A DNA stretch of 64,000 bases from Campylobacter geochelonis (GTDB lineage Bacteria > Campylobacterota > Campylobacteria > Campylobacterales > Campylobacteraceae): assembly GCF_013201685.1 (NCBI RefSeq), contig NZ_CP053844.1, positions 496,001 through 560,000 of the forward strand, read 5' to 3'. The translations under genes were made by a program, and so were the position numbers. The notes beneath the pieces are model-generated. The model was not told the DNA's origin. It saw only the letters and a list, made by a program, of their open reading frames with translations, and did no database searches. This document shows, in pieces, positions 1-9,443 of the stretch. Each line of letters opens with the position of its first letter. Positions within the stretch are counted from its first letter, which is position 1.

Positions 1-2
1 AA

Positions 3-50
3 GAGAAGGTGTTTAAATTCGGCTATACAGTTTCAAAACCGATAAAATAA
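3..50 (+). CDS. C-terminal end of an upstream gene (partial)
   Basis: An open frame enters the window at its left edge and reads 15 codons (ending in VSKPIK) to a TAA stop at 48-50. It could be the tail of a rightward gene that starts outside the window. It is too short to identify, and it might be chance. Confidence 0.3.
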   Translation, partial: EKVFKFGYTVSKPIK

Positions 51-550
51 ATTTAAGTTTATTAGATTAAATTTATGATGCTAAATTTTATTGAGTGGAT
101 TTTTGTCTATTAAATTATTCAGAATTTTTATTAAACTAGTTGGTAGATGTGTTTGCTAATTTGTCTATTTTTATTAATGAGTTTAGTCTGCGGTTATAAG
201 CAGGTTTTGCATATCTTTTTACTGAGAGTTAAAAAATTTATTGATTTTATACTTTGCGTTAAAAGTTTTAATAAATTTTAAAATAGTTCATAAAACTGTT
301 GGCAAATATTTTGTATTTTTATAGTTTTATATTTTTGTTGGTAAGCATTATTTAAAGTTATAAAACTAATAAATCTTTTTTGCTAGAATTGTATAAAAAA
401 GTGCAAAATTAACAAGTAATGTCTTGAGCAGTTATATATACCTTTTTAACAGCAATCAAAATTTGCTAACTTCAAATTTTTTTGCAAGAAACTTTAATGT
501 AAAATTTAAAAATGTCTTAAAAAACAAATAAAATATAAGTCAAATTTAGT
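51..550. other. AT-rich intergenic region, no gene seen
   Basis: About 500 bases rich in A and T, with no credible ORF, tRNA or strong hairpin on either strand. It lies between a possible rightward gene end and the end of a leftward operon. I see no obvious terminator, and nothing here can be assigned. Confidence 0.5.
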
Positions 551-925
551 CTATATTTTTATAGCTTTTTCAAAGATAGCAGTATCTGCGCCTAAATTCG
601 CCACATCGCGTAGCTGTTTTTCATCGTTTATTATACAAGCTATTTTACTATCAAAGAGATAGAATTCGCTAAGCTTAACCGCTTTTTTTACTAAATTTAA
701 GTTGTTTAAATGCGTTATTATAAATTTAGCTCCTAAAGCATTTGCTAGTAAAATGTGGTTTTCATCGCTTGCTATAACGCTAAAAGTTTTTTTAAATTCA
801 AGCGCACTAGCTATAAAATTTTCATCATATGAAAACAGCAAATTATCAAATTTTACTATATCATCAAGCTTAATAACTTTATAAAAATACTCAAATTCAA
901 TCAAATCATACCCGATAATTTGCAT
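551..925 (-). CDS. conserved hypothetical protein, 124 aa
   Basis: Last gene of the leftward ribA-rsmG-PP0621 operon, with only 3 bases between it and the preceding gene. The protein is soluble with no signal peptide or membrane segment. The pattern of short hydrophobic strands (SVIAS, AKFIITHLN, SKIACIIND, ADTAIFEKA) looks like alternating beta/alpha repeats of a small barrel or Rossmann-like fold. That is only an impression. I do not recognise a family or catalytic motif. The tight linkage to riboflavin and 16S rRNA methylation genes gives no functional clue. The gene is real by codon character and operon spacing; its function is unknown. Confidence 0.7.
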   Translation of the reverse strand: MQIIGYDLIEFEYFYKVIKLDDIVKFDNLLFSYDENFIASALEFKKTFSVIASDENHILLANALGAKFIITHLNNLNLVKKAVKLSEFYLFDSKIACIINDEKQLRDVANLGADTAIFEKAIKI

Positions 926-928
926 AAA

Positions 929-1129
929 TTAATCCTTTTTCATACAGTCTTTGCAGATATATTTTCCACTACTTATCACAGCGTCTTTTACATCAACATA
1001 AGTTTTGCACTTTTGACACTCGACAAAATTTTGAATCTTTTTATCATCTTTTTTTCGCACAAATTTTGGAAGTATGAAAAAGTAAATAAACGCGATTATC
1101 ACACAAAATACTATAACTTTACCCAACAT
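929..1129 (-). CDS. PP0621-type small membrane-anchored zinc-ribbon protein
   Basis: A 66-residue protein. An N-terminal hydrophobic segment (about residues 3-20, GKVIVFCVIIAFIYFFIL) acts as a membrane anchor. Two Cys pairs follow (CQKC near residue 38 and CKDC near residue 60) and probably bind one zinc. This layout is that of the small PP0621 family, whose function is not established. The start codon lies inside the last codons of rsmG, an 11-base overlap, so the gene is translationally linked to rsmG. The domain probably faces the cytoplasm, but topology cannot be read with certainty. Confidence 0.75.
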   Translation of the reverse strand: MLGKVIVFCVIIAFIYFFILPKFVRKKDDKKIQNFVECQKCKTYVDVKDAVISSGKYICKDCMKKD

Positions 1130-1670
1130 TTAAACCACCTATTAAAACATAATTTCTAACGCCATCATTATAAACTCTAGCATCTAAATTCTCTACTTCC
1201 AAAGAAGCGTTTGAGCCCTTATAAAGTAAAAACTCACTTTTTTCATCGTAATATCCAGAGCAAATTTCAATCAACTTTTCAGCACTCATCAGCGCTCTTG
1301 AAGTTATCAAATTGGCTTTAAATTTAACTCCATTTTCTATCTTTTCTTTGTGAATTGTAACATTTTTAAGAGCTAAATTTACTTTTACGTATGTTAAAAA
1401 TGCCGCTTTTTTTGGATTTGGTTCAAAAAGATGCCACGAAGTATGTTCTAAAATCATGGCTAAAAAAATAGCTGGAAAACCAGCGCCACTCCCAACATCA
1501 ATGGCTACTTTAGGATATCGCGTAACATACTCAAGCCCTTTTATGCTATCTTCTACAATCGGTTTTATATTTTTGTAGTTTGTAAGGCTGTGAATTTGGT
1601 TAAATTTCTTTAAATTTTGATTAAACTTTTCTACTAGTTCATCGAAATTTTTAGGCAGCAAAACTTTCAT
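1119..1670 (-). CDS. rsmG: 16S rRNA (guanine-N7) methyltransferase RsmG (GidB)
   Basis: RsmG methylates N7 of G527 in 16S rRNA using S-adenosylmethionine; loss gives low-level streptomycin resistance in many bacteria. The 183-residue length fits the short epsilonproteobacterial form. The SAM-binding glycine loop is visible as AIDVGSGAGFPAIFLA near residues 57-72, followed by LFEPNPKKAAFL for the acidic ribose-binding strand. The start overlaps the ribA stop by 4 bases (ATGA type), so it sits second in the ribA-rsmG-PP0621-hypothetical operon. Assignment is secure from the motif and the neighbours. Confidence 0.93.
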   Translation of the reverse strand: MKVLLPKNFDELVEKFNQNLKKFNQIHSLTNYKNIKPIVEDSIKGLEYVTRYPKVAIDVGSGAGFPAIFLAMILEHTSWHLFEPNPKKAAFLTYVKVNLALKNVTIHKEKIENGVKFKANLITSRALMSAEKLIEICSGYYDEKSEFLLYKGSNASLEVENLDARVYNDGVRNYVLIGGLNVG

Positions 1671-2236
1671 TTGTCTAACAAATGCCCCATTTGCTCTTTT
1701 TTCACTTTCAAATAATCCTCATTGTATTTATTTGCTTTTATGACTATGGGTATGCGGTTTACTATCTGTGCGCCTTTTAAACCCATAAGTTTTTTAGGGT
1801 TATTTGTAAGTAAATTTATCTTAGTTATGCCATAATGTTTAAGGATAAAATCGACTATTTCATAAGTTCTCTCATCTGCTTTAAAGCCAAGTTGGTGGTT
1901 TGCTTCAATGGTATCAAATCCCTTATCTTGCAAAGCATAAGCGTTGATTTTGTTTAAAAGCCCGATATTTCGCCCTTCTTGTCTTAAATAAATAACCATG
2001 CCATTGTGCTCTTCAATGTACTTTAAACTAGCTTCAAGCTGATCTCTACAGTCGCATTTAAGGCTTCCGATGGCATCGCCTGTTAAACACTCAGAGTGAA
2101 TTCGCACATTTACAACTTCTCCAAATGGCTCTTTTGCGATAACAAGATGCTCTTTTGCGCCCTCTTTGAAAGCTTTAACCTTAAACATACCAAAACGTGA
2201 TGGCAAATTTGCTGGTTGTGAAATTTCTATATTCAT
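1667..2236 (-). CDS. ribA: GTP cyclohydrolase II RibA (monofunctional)
   Basis: Catalyses the first step of riboflavin synthesis, opening GTP to 2,5-diamino-6-ribosylamino-pyrimidinone phosphate, formate and pyrophosphate. At 189 residues it is the single-domain enzyme, not the RibBA fusion, so dihydroxybutanone phosphate synthase must be encoded elsewhere. The zinc site is visible as HSECLTGDAIGSLKCDC (three Cys, about residues 48-64), and the catalytic stretch as YLRQEGRNIGL. It leads the leftward operon and is divergent from hemB, the two sharing a 147-base promoter region. Confidence 0.95.
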   Translation of the reverse strand: MNIEISQPANLPSRFGMFKVKAFKEGAKEHLVIAKEPFGEVVNVRIHSECLTGDAIGSLKCDCRDQLEASLKYIEEHNGMVIYLRQEGRNIGLLNKINAYALQDKGFDTIEANHQLGFKADERTYEIVDFILKHYGITKINLLTNNPKKLMGLKGAQIVNRIPIVIKANKYNEDYLKVKKEQMGHLLDK

Positions 2237-2383
2237 TATAATTAACCTAAATTTTAAAACTAAGGAGTGATTATATCTTATTTTTACTAAACGAAAAGTT
2301 TAAGATAAAAATATTTTTTTATCCACTATTTACCTATGATATGTTAAACTAATAAAAATAAATTTTGACTAAAAGGTAAATTT

Positions 2384-3361
2384 GTGTTTAAAAGATATAG
2401 AAGACTTAGGCAAAATGCCCAGATAAGGGATTTGGTTAGACAAACAAAGCTTGAGCGAGATGATTTTATATATCCGCTTTTTGTAGTTCCTGGCAGTGGC
2501 GTTAAAATCGAAGCAGAGTCAATGCCTGGTGTTTTTCAAATGAGCTTAGATGAAATCTTAAAAGAGTGCGAAGAGGTTGTAAATTTAGGCATAAAAGCCA
2601 TCTTGCTTTTTGGTGTTCCAGAGGTTAAAGATAGTGTTGGAAGCGATGCTTTAAGCGATGATGGGATTATTGCAGTCGCACTTCGCGCTATAAAAAAGAA
2701 ATTTCCACATCTTTATATCATAACAGATTTGTGTTTTTGTGAATACACAGATCACGGGCATTGTGGTATAATCGACCATATTCACGAAACAGTGGATAAT
2801 GACAAAACTCTTGAAATTTCAGCCAAACAAGCTTTGGTTCATGCAAGAAATGGTGCAGATATGATAGCGCCAAGTGGGATGATGGATGGCATTATAGAGA
2901 CTTTAAGAAACGCACTTGATGAAAATGGATATGAAAATTTACCTATCATGGCGTATTCTACTAAATTTGCAAGTGCTTACTATGGACCGTTTCGCGATGT
3001 AGCAGAGTCAACACCTAGTTTTGGCGATAGAAAAACTTATCAAATGGATCCAGCAAATCGCTTTGAGGCGATATCTGAAAGCTTAGAAGATGAGGCTCAA
3101 GGAGCTGATATTTTGATGGTAAAACCAGCGCTTGCTTATCTTGATATTATTAGAGATGTAAAAGAGCGAACGCTTTTGCCAGTTTGTGCTTATAATGTCA
3201 GTGGCGAATACGCGCTTTTAAAAGCTGGAGAAAAAGCGGGTGTGATTGATTATGAAAGGATTATGATAGAGACGTTAATTAGCATAAAAAGAGCTGGCGC
3301 AGACTTGATAATCACATATCACGCAAAAGAAATTTGCAAAATTTTAAGAGATATACGATGA
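2384..3361 (+). CDS. hemB: delta-aminolevulinic acid dehydratase (porphobilinogen synthase)
   Basis: Condenses two 5-aminolevulinate molecules to porphobilinogen in haem synthesis. The protein has 325 residues, normal for HemB. The zinc-type metal site reads [14 protein letters not shown] near residues 117-130, and the Schiff-base lysine lies in [10 protein letters not shown]. The start is GTG at 2384 after a weak aaaggt ribosome site; no in-frame ATG lies close to the conserved N-terminus ([17 protein letters not shown]). First gene of a six-gene rightward operon that also holds hemN. The stop overlaps the argF ATG by 3 bases. Confidence 0.96.
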   Translation: MFKRYRRLRQNAQIRDLVRQTKLERDDFIYPLFVVPGSGVKIEAESMPGVFQMSLDEILKECEEVVNLGIKAILLFGVPEVKDSVGSDALSDDGIIAVALRAIKKKFPHLYIITDLCFCEYTDHGHCGIIDHIHETVDNDKTLEISAKQALVHARNGADMIAPSGMMDGIIETLRNALDENGYENLPIMAYSTKFASAYYGPFRDVAESTPSFGDRKTYQMDPANRFEAISESLEDEAQGADILMVKPALAYLDIIRDVKERTLLPVCAYNVSGEYALLKAGEKAGVIDYERIMIETLISIKRAGADLIITYHAKEICKILRDIR

Positions 3362-4278
3362 GACATTTTTTAACTTTTGAAGATTTCAGTAAAGATGAAA
3401 TTTTAGAAATTTTAGCCCTTGCAAGTAAAATCAAACAAGAGGCAAAAGCAAAAGAGTATAAACCATATCTTAAAAACCAAACATTAGCTATGATATTTGA
3501 AAAAAGTTCAACCAGAACAAGAGTTAGTTTTGAAACTGGTATGTATCAACTAGGCGGTCAAGCACTGTTTCTAAGCAGCCGTGATATACAGCTTGGAAGA
3601 GGCGAACCGATAAAAGACACAGCTAGAGTTATTTCAAGTATGGTTGATATGGCAATGCTTAGAGTTTATAAACAAAGCGATTTGGTTGAATTTGCTAAAT
3701 TTTCATCAGTTCCAGTTATAAATGGTTTAAGTGATGATTTGCATCCTGTTCAGCTAATGGCTGATTATATGACTATGCAAGAGTGTGGAAGTGGCGATGT
3801 TGTGGCGTATGTTGGCGACGGAAATAATATGGCAAATTCATGGATTTCTATGGCCTCGATTCTTGGTTTTGAAATTCGTATCGCAACTCCAAAAGGCAAT
3901 GAAACAAATCCGCAAATAACACAAAAAGCGTTGCAAAATGCTAAAAAAAGTGGAGCAAAAATCATTCTAACAAATGATCCAAAGGAAGCAGTTAGTGGCG
4001 CTGATGTGGTTACCACTGATACTTGGATTTCGATGGGGCAAGAGAGTGAAAAAGAGCAAAAGATTAAGCAATTTAGCGGCTTTTGCGTAGATAAAGATAT
4101 GATGAGTTTGGCTAAAAAAGATGCGATTTTTCTTCACTGTCTACCAGCGTATAGAGGGTATGAAGTAAGCGAAGAGGTGTTTGAAAAGCATGCAAAAGAG
4201 ATATTTTTAGAGGCAGAAAACAGACTGCATGCTCAAAAAGGCGTGATGGTTTGGCTAGATTCTAAAAGGAATGGTTGA
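3358..4278 (+). CDS. argF: ornithine carbamoyltransferase
   Basis: Makes citrulline from ornithine and carbamoyl phosphate in arginine synthesis. The 306 residues carry the carbamoyl-phosphate motif STRTRVSF, the HPVQ motif and the ornithine-site HCLPAYRG. I chose the ATG at 3358 ([11 protein letters not shown]), which overlaps the hemB stop in an ATGA arrangement. A longer reading from TTG at 3334 would add eight residues that do not belong to the family. The gene sits between hemB and the UPF0763 gene, an order shared with C. jejuni. Confidence 0.96.
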   Translation: MRHFLTFEDFSKDEILEILALASKIKQEAKAKEYKPYLKNQTLAMIFEKSSTRTRVSFETGMYQLGGQALFLSSRDIQLGRGEPIKDTARVISSMVDMAMLRVYKQSDLVEFAKFSSVPVINGLSDDLHPVQLMADYMTMQECGSGDVVAYVGDGNNMANSWISMASILGFEIRIATPKGNETNPQITQKALQNAKKSGAKIILTNDPKEAVSGADVVTTDTWISMGQESEKEQKIKQFSGFCVDKDMMSLAKKDAIFLHCLPAYRGYEVSEEVFEKHAKEIFLEAENRLHAQKGVMVWLDSKRNG

Positions 4279-4757
4279 TGGCAAAACAAGACGAATGTGA
4301 AAAAATCGAGCAGATAAGCAAGGCTTTAGGTTTTAATGATGGTGAGAAAACTATCTTTGAGATAGTAGAAAGCGAAAATAAAAACCAAAAAATGCTAACT
4401 TTAAAAAGCGGTTCATGGAGTAGTAAAGAGCCGTGGTTTGGTGTAGATGAAAACAAAGATTTGCACACTATGGTTTCTATAAAATCTTTAAATGGCTTGA
4501 TAGATGCTTATAGAAAATTAGCAAGAGAAAATTTTGACCTTAGGCTTGAAAAAAGTATTTTGCAACACGTTCCAATCGATTTTGGCGATGTTTGGACAGT
4601 TTGTATGGATGAGATAAGAAATATCGCTATTAAAAATCCAGAAAATCAAGTATTAAGCGTAAATTTAAATGAAATAGTAGAAAAAGTAAGACAAGAACAT
4701 CCAAATTTGTTTGTGAATTTAGATAGTATTATAAATAGAACACAAGAGTCATTATGA
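4278..4757 (+). CDS. UPF0763/DUF2603 family protein
   Basis: A soluble 159-residue protein of the epsilonproteobacterial UPF0763 (DUF2603) family, whose role is unknown. Visible features are an acidic N-terminal part, a central LARENFDLRLEKSILQHVPIDFGDVWTVCMDEI segment rich in helix, and no Cys clusters or membrane spans. The ATG at 4278 overlaps the argF stop by one base; the TTG one codon earlier is the less likely start. It is coupled to hemN through a 4-base overlap. Conserved position between argF and hemN suggests it is always co-expressed with the haem genes, but gives no direct function. Confidence 0.85.
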   Translation: MAKQDECEKIEQISKALGFNDGEKTIFEIVESENKNQKMLTLKSGSWSSKEPWFGVDENKDLHTMVSIKSLNGLIDAYRKLARENFDLRLEKSILQHVPIDFGDVWTVCMDEIRNIAIKNPENQVLSVNLNEIVEKVRQEHPNLFVNLDSIINRTQESL

Positions 4758-6124
4758 AAAATAAAAATATAGATTTTGATGCATATGTAAAGTACTCAAA
4801 GCCAGGACCTAGATACACTAGTTATCCAACAGCACTTGAGTTTAGCGACAAGATTAGTTATGAAGAGTATGTAAATGAGTTAAAAAACCAAAGTAGCCAA
4901 ACGCCACTTTCTCTTTACTTTCACTTGCCATTTTGTCGTTCAGCCTGTTACTTTTGTGGGTGCAATGTAGTCTATACAAGCAAAAGTGAAAAAATGGATA
5001 GATATATCGAATATGTCGAGCGCGAGATGGAAATTTTAAGCAAGATAATCGATACTAACAGAGTAGTAACTCAGATGCATTTTGGTGGTGGAACGCCGAC
5101 ATTTTTTGACGCAAAACAGCTTGATACTCACATTAAAAATATAAAAAAATACTTTAAAAACTTTAGTGATGATGCTGAGATTAGCTGTGAGATTGATCCA
5201 AGATTTTTAACAAATGAGCAGCTTGATGTGCTTGTAGGGCATGGATTTAACCGTATAAGTTATGGCGTGCAAGACTTTGATGAGAAAGTTCAAAAAGAAA
5301 TTCACAGAATTCAACCATATGAAATTACCAAAAATGCGGTTGATATGGCAAGAGCCAAGGGGATAAATTCTATCAACATGGACTTGATTTATGGGCTTCC
5401 ATATCAAACATTAGAGAGTTTTAAAAAGACTTTAGAGCTTGCATTAACCCTTGATACGGATAGATTTGCGATATTTAACTACGCGCATGTTCCATGGATA
5501 AAAAAGACAATGCGTAAATTTGATGAAAGCACGATACCGCACCCAAAAGTCAAGCTTGAAATTTTAAAATTTACCCATGATTTTTTAACCTCAAATGGAT
5601 ATAAAATGATAGGTATGGATCACTATGCAAAGCCAGATGATGAACTTTTTAAAGCTTTAGAAGATGGAAGTTTGCATAGAAATTTTCAAGGATATACGAC
5701 TAAAGGCGGAGCTGATTTAATCGGCATAGGGCTAACAAGCATAGGCGAGGGCATTAGACACTATGCGCAAAATTATAAAGATATGAAGCCTTATGAAGAT
5801 GCGATTGATAGTGGGAAGTTGCCGTATTTTCGAGCGATTATTTTAAATGATGAAGATAGACTTAGAAAAGATGTTATAATGAGCTTGATGAGTAACTTTT
5901 ATCTTGATATAAAGGCGGTTGAAGCTAAATTTGGTATTGATTTTTTCTCACACTTTGAAGATGCTTTAAAAGAGCTTAAAGAGTATGATGAGTTTTTAGA
6001 AATCAGCAAAGAAGATATAAAAGTAACCCCGACTGGAACGCTTTTGATAAGAAATATTGCGATGTGTTTTGATGAGTATATGAAAAACATAAGCGGAGAG
6101 AAGAGGTTTTCAAAAACTGTATAA
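4754..6124 (+). CDS. hemN: oxygen-independent coproporphyrinogen III dehydrogenase
   Basis: Radical SAM enzyme that oxidatively decarboxylates coproporphyrinogen III to protoporphyrinogen IX without oxygen, as needed in a microaerophile. The 456-residue length is typical of true HemN rather than the shorter HemW-like paralogues. The iron-sulfur motif CRSACYFCGC lies near residues 62-71. The N-terminal YSKPGPRYTSYPTA is the HemN signature, and FGGGTPTF the SAM-binding glycine motif. Overlaps the upstream gene by 4 bases and the following Fe-S oxidoreductase by one base (TAATG). Confidence 0.96.
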   Translation: MKNKNIDFDAYVKYSKPGPRYTSYPTALEFSDKISYEEYVNELKNQSSQTPLSLYFHLPFCRSACYFCGCNVVYTSKSEKMDRYIEYVEREMEILSKIIDTNRVVTQMHFGGGTPTFFDAKQLDTHIKNIKKYFKNFSDDAEISCEIDPRFLTNEQLDVLVGHGFNRISYGVQDFDEKVQKEIHRIQPYEITKNAVDMARAKGINSINMDLIYGLPYQTLESFKKTLELALTLDTDRFAIFNYAHVPWIKKTMRKFDESTIPHPKVKLEILKFTHDFLTSNGYKMIGMDHYAKPDDELFKALEDGSLHRNFQGYTTKGGADLIGIGLTSIGEGIRHYAQNYKDMKPYEDAIDSGKLPYFRAIILNDEDRLRKDVIMSLMSNFYLDIKAVEAKFGIDFFSHFEDALKELKEYDEFLEISKEDIKVTPTGTLLIRNIAMCFDEYMKNISGEKRFSKTV

Positions 6125-7410
6125 TGAAATTTGATTTTAAAGCTATAAGTGATAAATGTGTAAAATGTGGCAAGTGTATACAAGTATGCACGATTTATGG
6201 TATAAATTCTGATGAGGTTACCTCTCCTAGAGGCTTTTTGGATTTATTAGGTGCGTATAAAAGAGGCGAGCTAGAACTTGATAAAGATGTAAAAAATATC
6301 TTTGAAAGTTGCTTTTTATGCACAAATTGCGTTGATGTCTGCCCTGGAAGTTTGCATACTGATACGGCTATAGAAAATGTGCGAAAAGATATAGCAGATA
6401 AATTTGGTATAACTTGGTATAAAAAGGTTGCTTTTTGGTTTTTAGGGCATAGAACGATACTTGATTTAGCGGCTAGAATGGGCTATGTGTTTCAAAGCTG
6501 TGGATTTAAAATCCAAAAAGATGCTAAATTTGGTAACTCTATGAGTGCAAGACTTGAAATTCCGCTTCTTAAAAAAGAGCGTTTGCTGCCAACTGCTTCT
6601 AAAAAAAGTTTTATGAACTCTCATCCAGATTTTGTAGATAATGGCGGAGAGCGAACTATCGGGCTTTTTATCGGATGTATGGGAAACTACGCTTATACAA
6701 GTATCGGCGAAGGTGTGCTTAAAATTTGCAAAACTTTAGGCATAAATGTAGACTTGATGAAAAAACAAGCCTGTTGCGGCGCTCCGATGTATTTTACTGG
6801 AGATTTTAAGGCGGTTGAAAAGGCGGCTAAATTTAATGTAGAGTATTTTGAGAAAATTTTAGAAAAAGTTGAAGCGATAGTTATACCAGAAGCTACCTGT
6901 TCAGCGATGGTTAAGATGGACTATATACATTTTTTTGAAGATGATAAAGAGTGGCAAGAAAGAGCTAAAAAAGTTAGCCAAAAGATTTATCTAGCCACTG
7001 AGTATTTTTACAAATTTACAAATTTAGAAGAAATTTTAGCCAAAAAAGGTTTTAGCGATATAGATGTTACATGCCATGATCCTTGTCATGCTAGAAAAAT
7101 GCAAGGAGTTTATAAAGAACCACGCGCTTTGCTAGCAAAAAACTATAAAATAGTTGAAATGCAAGATCCAAACAAATGCTGTGGTTTTGGTGGTGTAACA
7201 ATGCAATCAAACAAATATGAACTTAGTCGCGCAGCAGGACAACAAAAAGTTCATATGCTAAAAGAGACTGGAGTTAAGGTAGTTAGTGCTGAATGCAGTG
7301 CTTGCAAAATGCAGCTAAATAACGCTTTGCATATCGGTGAAGTTGATATGAAATGCGTTAATCCAATCGAGCTTATCGGCATGGTGCTTGATGAAAATTT
7401 AGAAAAATAA
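6124..7410 (+). CDS. (Fe-S)-binding oxidoreductase, GlcF/CCG-domain type
   Basis: A 428-residue protein with two ferredoxin-like 4Fe-4S motifs at the N-terminus (CVKCGKCIQVC near residue 13 and CFLCTNCVDVC near residue 64). Two CCG (cysteine-rich) domains follow, marked by QACCGAPM and by HDPCHARK with KCCGFGGV. This is the architecture of GlcF, LldE/LutA and heterodisulfide reductase-like subunits, which pass electrons from a flavoprotein dehydrogenase. No flavin partner lies next to it, so the substrate is unknown. It is coupled to hemN by a one-base overlap and may serve in the same redox context, but that is inference. The same neighbour is found in C. jejuni. Confidence 0.85.
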   Translation: MKFDFKAISDKCVKCGKCIQVCTIYGINSDEVTSPRGFLDLLGAYKRGELELDKDVKNIFESCFLCTNCVDVCPGSLHTDTAIENVRKDIADKFGITWYKKVAFWFLGHRTILDLAARMGYVFQSCGFKIQKDAKFGNSMSARLEIPLLKKERLLPTASKKSFMNSHPDFVDNGGERTIGLFIGCMGNYAYTSIGEGVLKICKTLGINVDLMKKQACCGAPMYFTGDFKAVEKAAKFNVEYFEKILEKVEAIVIPEATCSAMVKMDYIHFFEDDKEWQERAKKVSQKIYLATEYFYKFTNLEEILAKKGFSDIDVTCHDPCHARKMQGVYKEPRALLAKNYKIVEMQDPNKCCGFGGVTMQSNKYELSRAAGQQKVHMLKETGVKVVSAECSACKMQLNNALHIGEVDMKCVNPIELIGMVLDENLEK

Positions 7411-7411
7411 A

Positions 7412-8782
7412 ATGAAACATATAGTAGCAATTGTAAAAAGTATATCTGGAAATATTGTCAAAAAAGATTTTGAGACTAGCACGGAAGATCAGCTTCACCA
7501 ATGGGATTTGGTAAAACTAGATGATTATATCTGGGCAAGATCTCTTGATGCAAAGGCTGTGGTAGTCTTGCGCTCTGGCGAGTTAGTTTTAAAAGCTGGC
7601 ATGAGGATTAAATTTGATGCTAAATTTTTAGAAGGCTATTCTCAAGATTTTTATCTAGATCAAGATGACATAGATAAAATTATGCCAAAAGCCCAAGATG
7701 CAGACTCTTTGGCTGATGATGACTTAAAACAAAGCAAATCTTTTATAAGCAAAGATTTATCAAATGTAAGCATAAATGAAGCTCTTGAAGCAAATATATC
7801 TGTATTTTCAGGCAACGAACTAGTCGCACCTGCTATAAAAAGCGGATATAACATATATGAGTGTAAATTTGATAGCGTTGAGATAAAAATTTCAGCTACA
7901 AAAGAGGCCAATAGTGCTAATTTATATAGTTTTGATATGGCAAATTTACTAGATAGTAAAGATATGGATGATGATGCAAGTGTTAGTTTTTATCTGCAAG
8001 ATTTAGATGAAAACCTAAATTTAGGATATTGCGTTGTCGTTTATAGAGGTAAAGAGGAAATTTTTAAAACTCAATTTATCATTTTTGTAAATGAAAATGC
8101 AAAACATCTAAGTTATCAAAAGGATAAATCTATAGGTAAAATCGAGTTAGCGCTTAACTATGCAAAGGATGAAGATTTTGCCGAGGAAAATGTTATTATT
8201 AACATCGATACACTTGGTAAAAAAGTTCAAGATATGGATATAGACTACCTATTTAAGGTAAACAAAGCCCATCCTGCATTTAAATTTAGCTCAAAAGAGG
8301 ATGTTGTAGTTAAGTCGTATTTAATGGGAATTTCTGGTTGCATTTTTGATGAACCACAAGAACTAAAGGGGATTTTGCGAAAAGAAGATGATGGGTATTA
8401 CTACATCTTTACTAACAAATTTCAAGTCCCAGAGTCATATTTAATTTATATTAATTTTTTAAGCAAAAGTAGCAAGAGCGTTTTAGATGAGATTTTTTGT
8501 AAATTTGATATTAAATTTAAAAATACAAATTTGTTAAAAATAGAAAAGATTAAAGATGGCTTTTTATATGGTTATGGAGCTGGCGTAAACTCAGAAGTTC
8601 TTTTATACAGTATGGACTCGCAAAATAATTTCAGAAAAATTACATCGGTATATAGCGATGCTAGCGGTAAATTTAACTTTGATATAAATTCTTTTCAAAA
8701 GCATATTTTTAATGGGCGGATTGTTATACAAGAGATTGATGCTTATAATAACAAAAGCATAGCTGTTGGAATTGAAATTTAA
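7412..8782 (+). CDS. hypothetical protein, 456 aa
   Basis: Starts two bases after the Fe-S oxidoreductase stop, so it is part of the hemB operon. The protein is acidic and soluble, with no signal peptide, transmembrane segment or Cys cluster. The first 70 residues (IVAIVKSISGNIVKKDFETSTEDQLHQWDLVKLDDYIW, then LKAGMRIKFD) resemble the retention-module-like start seen in large repeat proteins of type I secretion. The rest has beta-rich stretches and a C-terminal part (SVYSDASGKFNFDINSF) like an Ig-type module. No enzyme motif is visible. Function unknown; the retention-module idea is weak inference. Confidence 0.65.
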   Translation: MKHIVAIVKSISGNIVKKDFETSTEDQLHQWDLVKLDDYIWARSLDAKAVVVLRSGELVLKAGMRIKFDAKFLEGYSQDFYLDQDDIDKIMPKAQDADSLADDDLKQSKSFISKDLSNVSINEALEANISVFSGNELVAPAIKSGYNIYECKFDSVEIKISATKEANSANLYSFDMANLLDSKDMDDDASVSFYLQDLDENLNLGYCVVVYRGKEEIFKTQFIIFVNENAKHLSYQKDKSIGKIELALNYAKDEDFAEENVIINIDTLGKKVQDMDIDYLFKVNKAHPAFKFSSKEDVVVKSYLMGISGCIFDEPQELKGILRKEDDGYYYIFTNKFQVPESYLIYINFLSKSSKSVLDEIFCKFDIKFKNTNLLKIEKIKDGFLYGYGAGVNSEVLLYSMDSQNNFRKITSVYSDASGKFNFDINSFQKHIFNGRIVIQEIDAYNNKSIAVGIEI

Positions 8783-8837
8783 AATTTGCAATCAAGTTGT
8801 AAATTTTAAAAAATTATCTTAAATTTTACAAAAATAC

Positions 8838-8866
8838 TTGACATATATTTTTTTTTGAGATATAAT
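8838..8866 (+). promoter_or_regulatory. consensus sigma70 promoter for the tRNA-tuf operon
   Basis: TTGACA at 8838-8843 and TATAAT at 8861-8866 are separated by exactly 17 bases that include a T-run. Both hexamers match consensus fully. It lies 22 bases before the first tRNA, as expected for a stable-RNA promoter. Confidence 0.9.
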
Positions 8867-8887
8867 CTCGTTTTACAAATGTTGGAT

Positions 8888-8963
8888 GCTGGTGTAGCTC
8901 AGTTGGTAGAGCTACTGCCTTGTAAGCAGTAGGTCGGCGGTTCAAGTCCGTTCACCAGCTCCA
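8888..8963 (+). tRNA. tRNA-Thr (anticodon TGT)
   Basis: A 76-base cloverleaf. The acceptor gctggtg pairs with caccagc, the anticodon loop reads cttgtaa (TGT), the T-arm is ggttcaagtcc, and the CCA end is encoded. First of four clustered tRNAs ahead of tuf. Confidence 0.97.
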
Positions 8964-9005
8964 TTTTTTGATAACAGTGTTTGACCAGATATAGCATGTT
9001 TTTTA

Positions 9006-9090
<85 letters not shown>

Positions 9091-9101
9091 TTTTTGCTAA
9101 T

Positions 9102-9178
9102 GCGGGAGTAGCTCAGTTGGCTAGAGCATCAGCCTTCCAAGCTGAGGGTCGCGAGTTCGAGCCTCGTTTCCCGCTCCA
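9102..9178 (+). tRNA. tRNA-Gly (anticodon TCC)
   Basis: A 77-base cloverleaf. Acceptor gcgggag pairs with ttcccgc, the anticodon loop is cttccaa (TCC), the T-arm is gagttcgagcctc, and CCA is encoded. Confidence 0.97.
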
Positions 9179-9263
9179 ATTTTAGGATACCAGACTGGGA
9201 GCTGTAAAAACCTTAATTTTTATACAGTATCTTGTCTTCGTTTCCAAATAGTTGTTTGTGTTA

Positions 9264-9272
9264 TGATATAAT
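9264..9272 (+). promoter_or_regulatory. extended -10 promoter ahead of tRNA-Thr(GGT)-tuf
   Basis: TGATATAAT is an extended -10 box (TG, one base, TATAAT), 31 bases before the second tRNA-Thr. I see no good -35 hexamer, which extended -10 promoters do not need. It would give tuf its own start inside the tRNA cluster. Confidence 0.55.
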
Positions 9273-9302
9273 AGTAGGGACTCTACTTTTGCCATTAGCT
9301 TT

Positions 9303-9377
<75 letters not shown>

Positions 9378-9443
9378 TCAAAAGAGAGCACTACAAACAA
9401 CACAAACTTGTTTAAAGTAACATATATCATTATGGAGGAAAAG

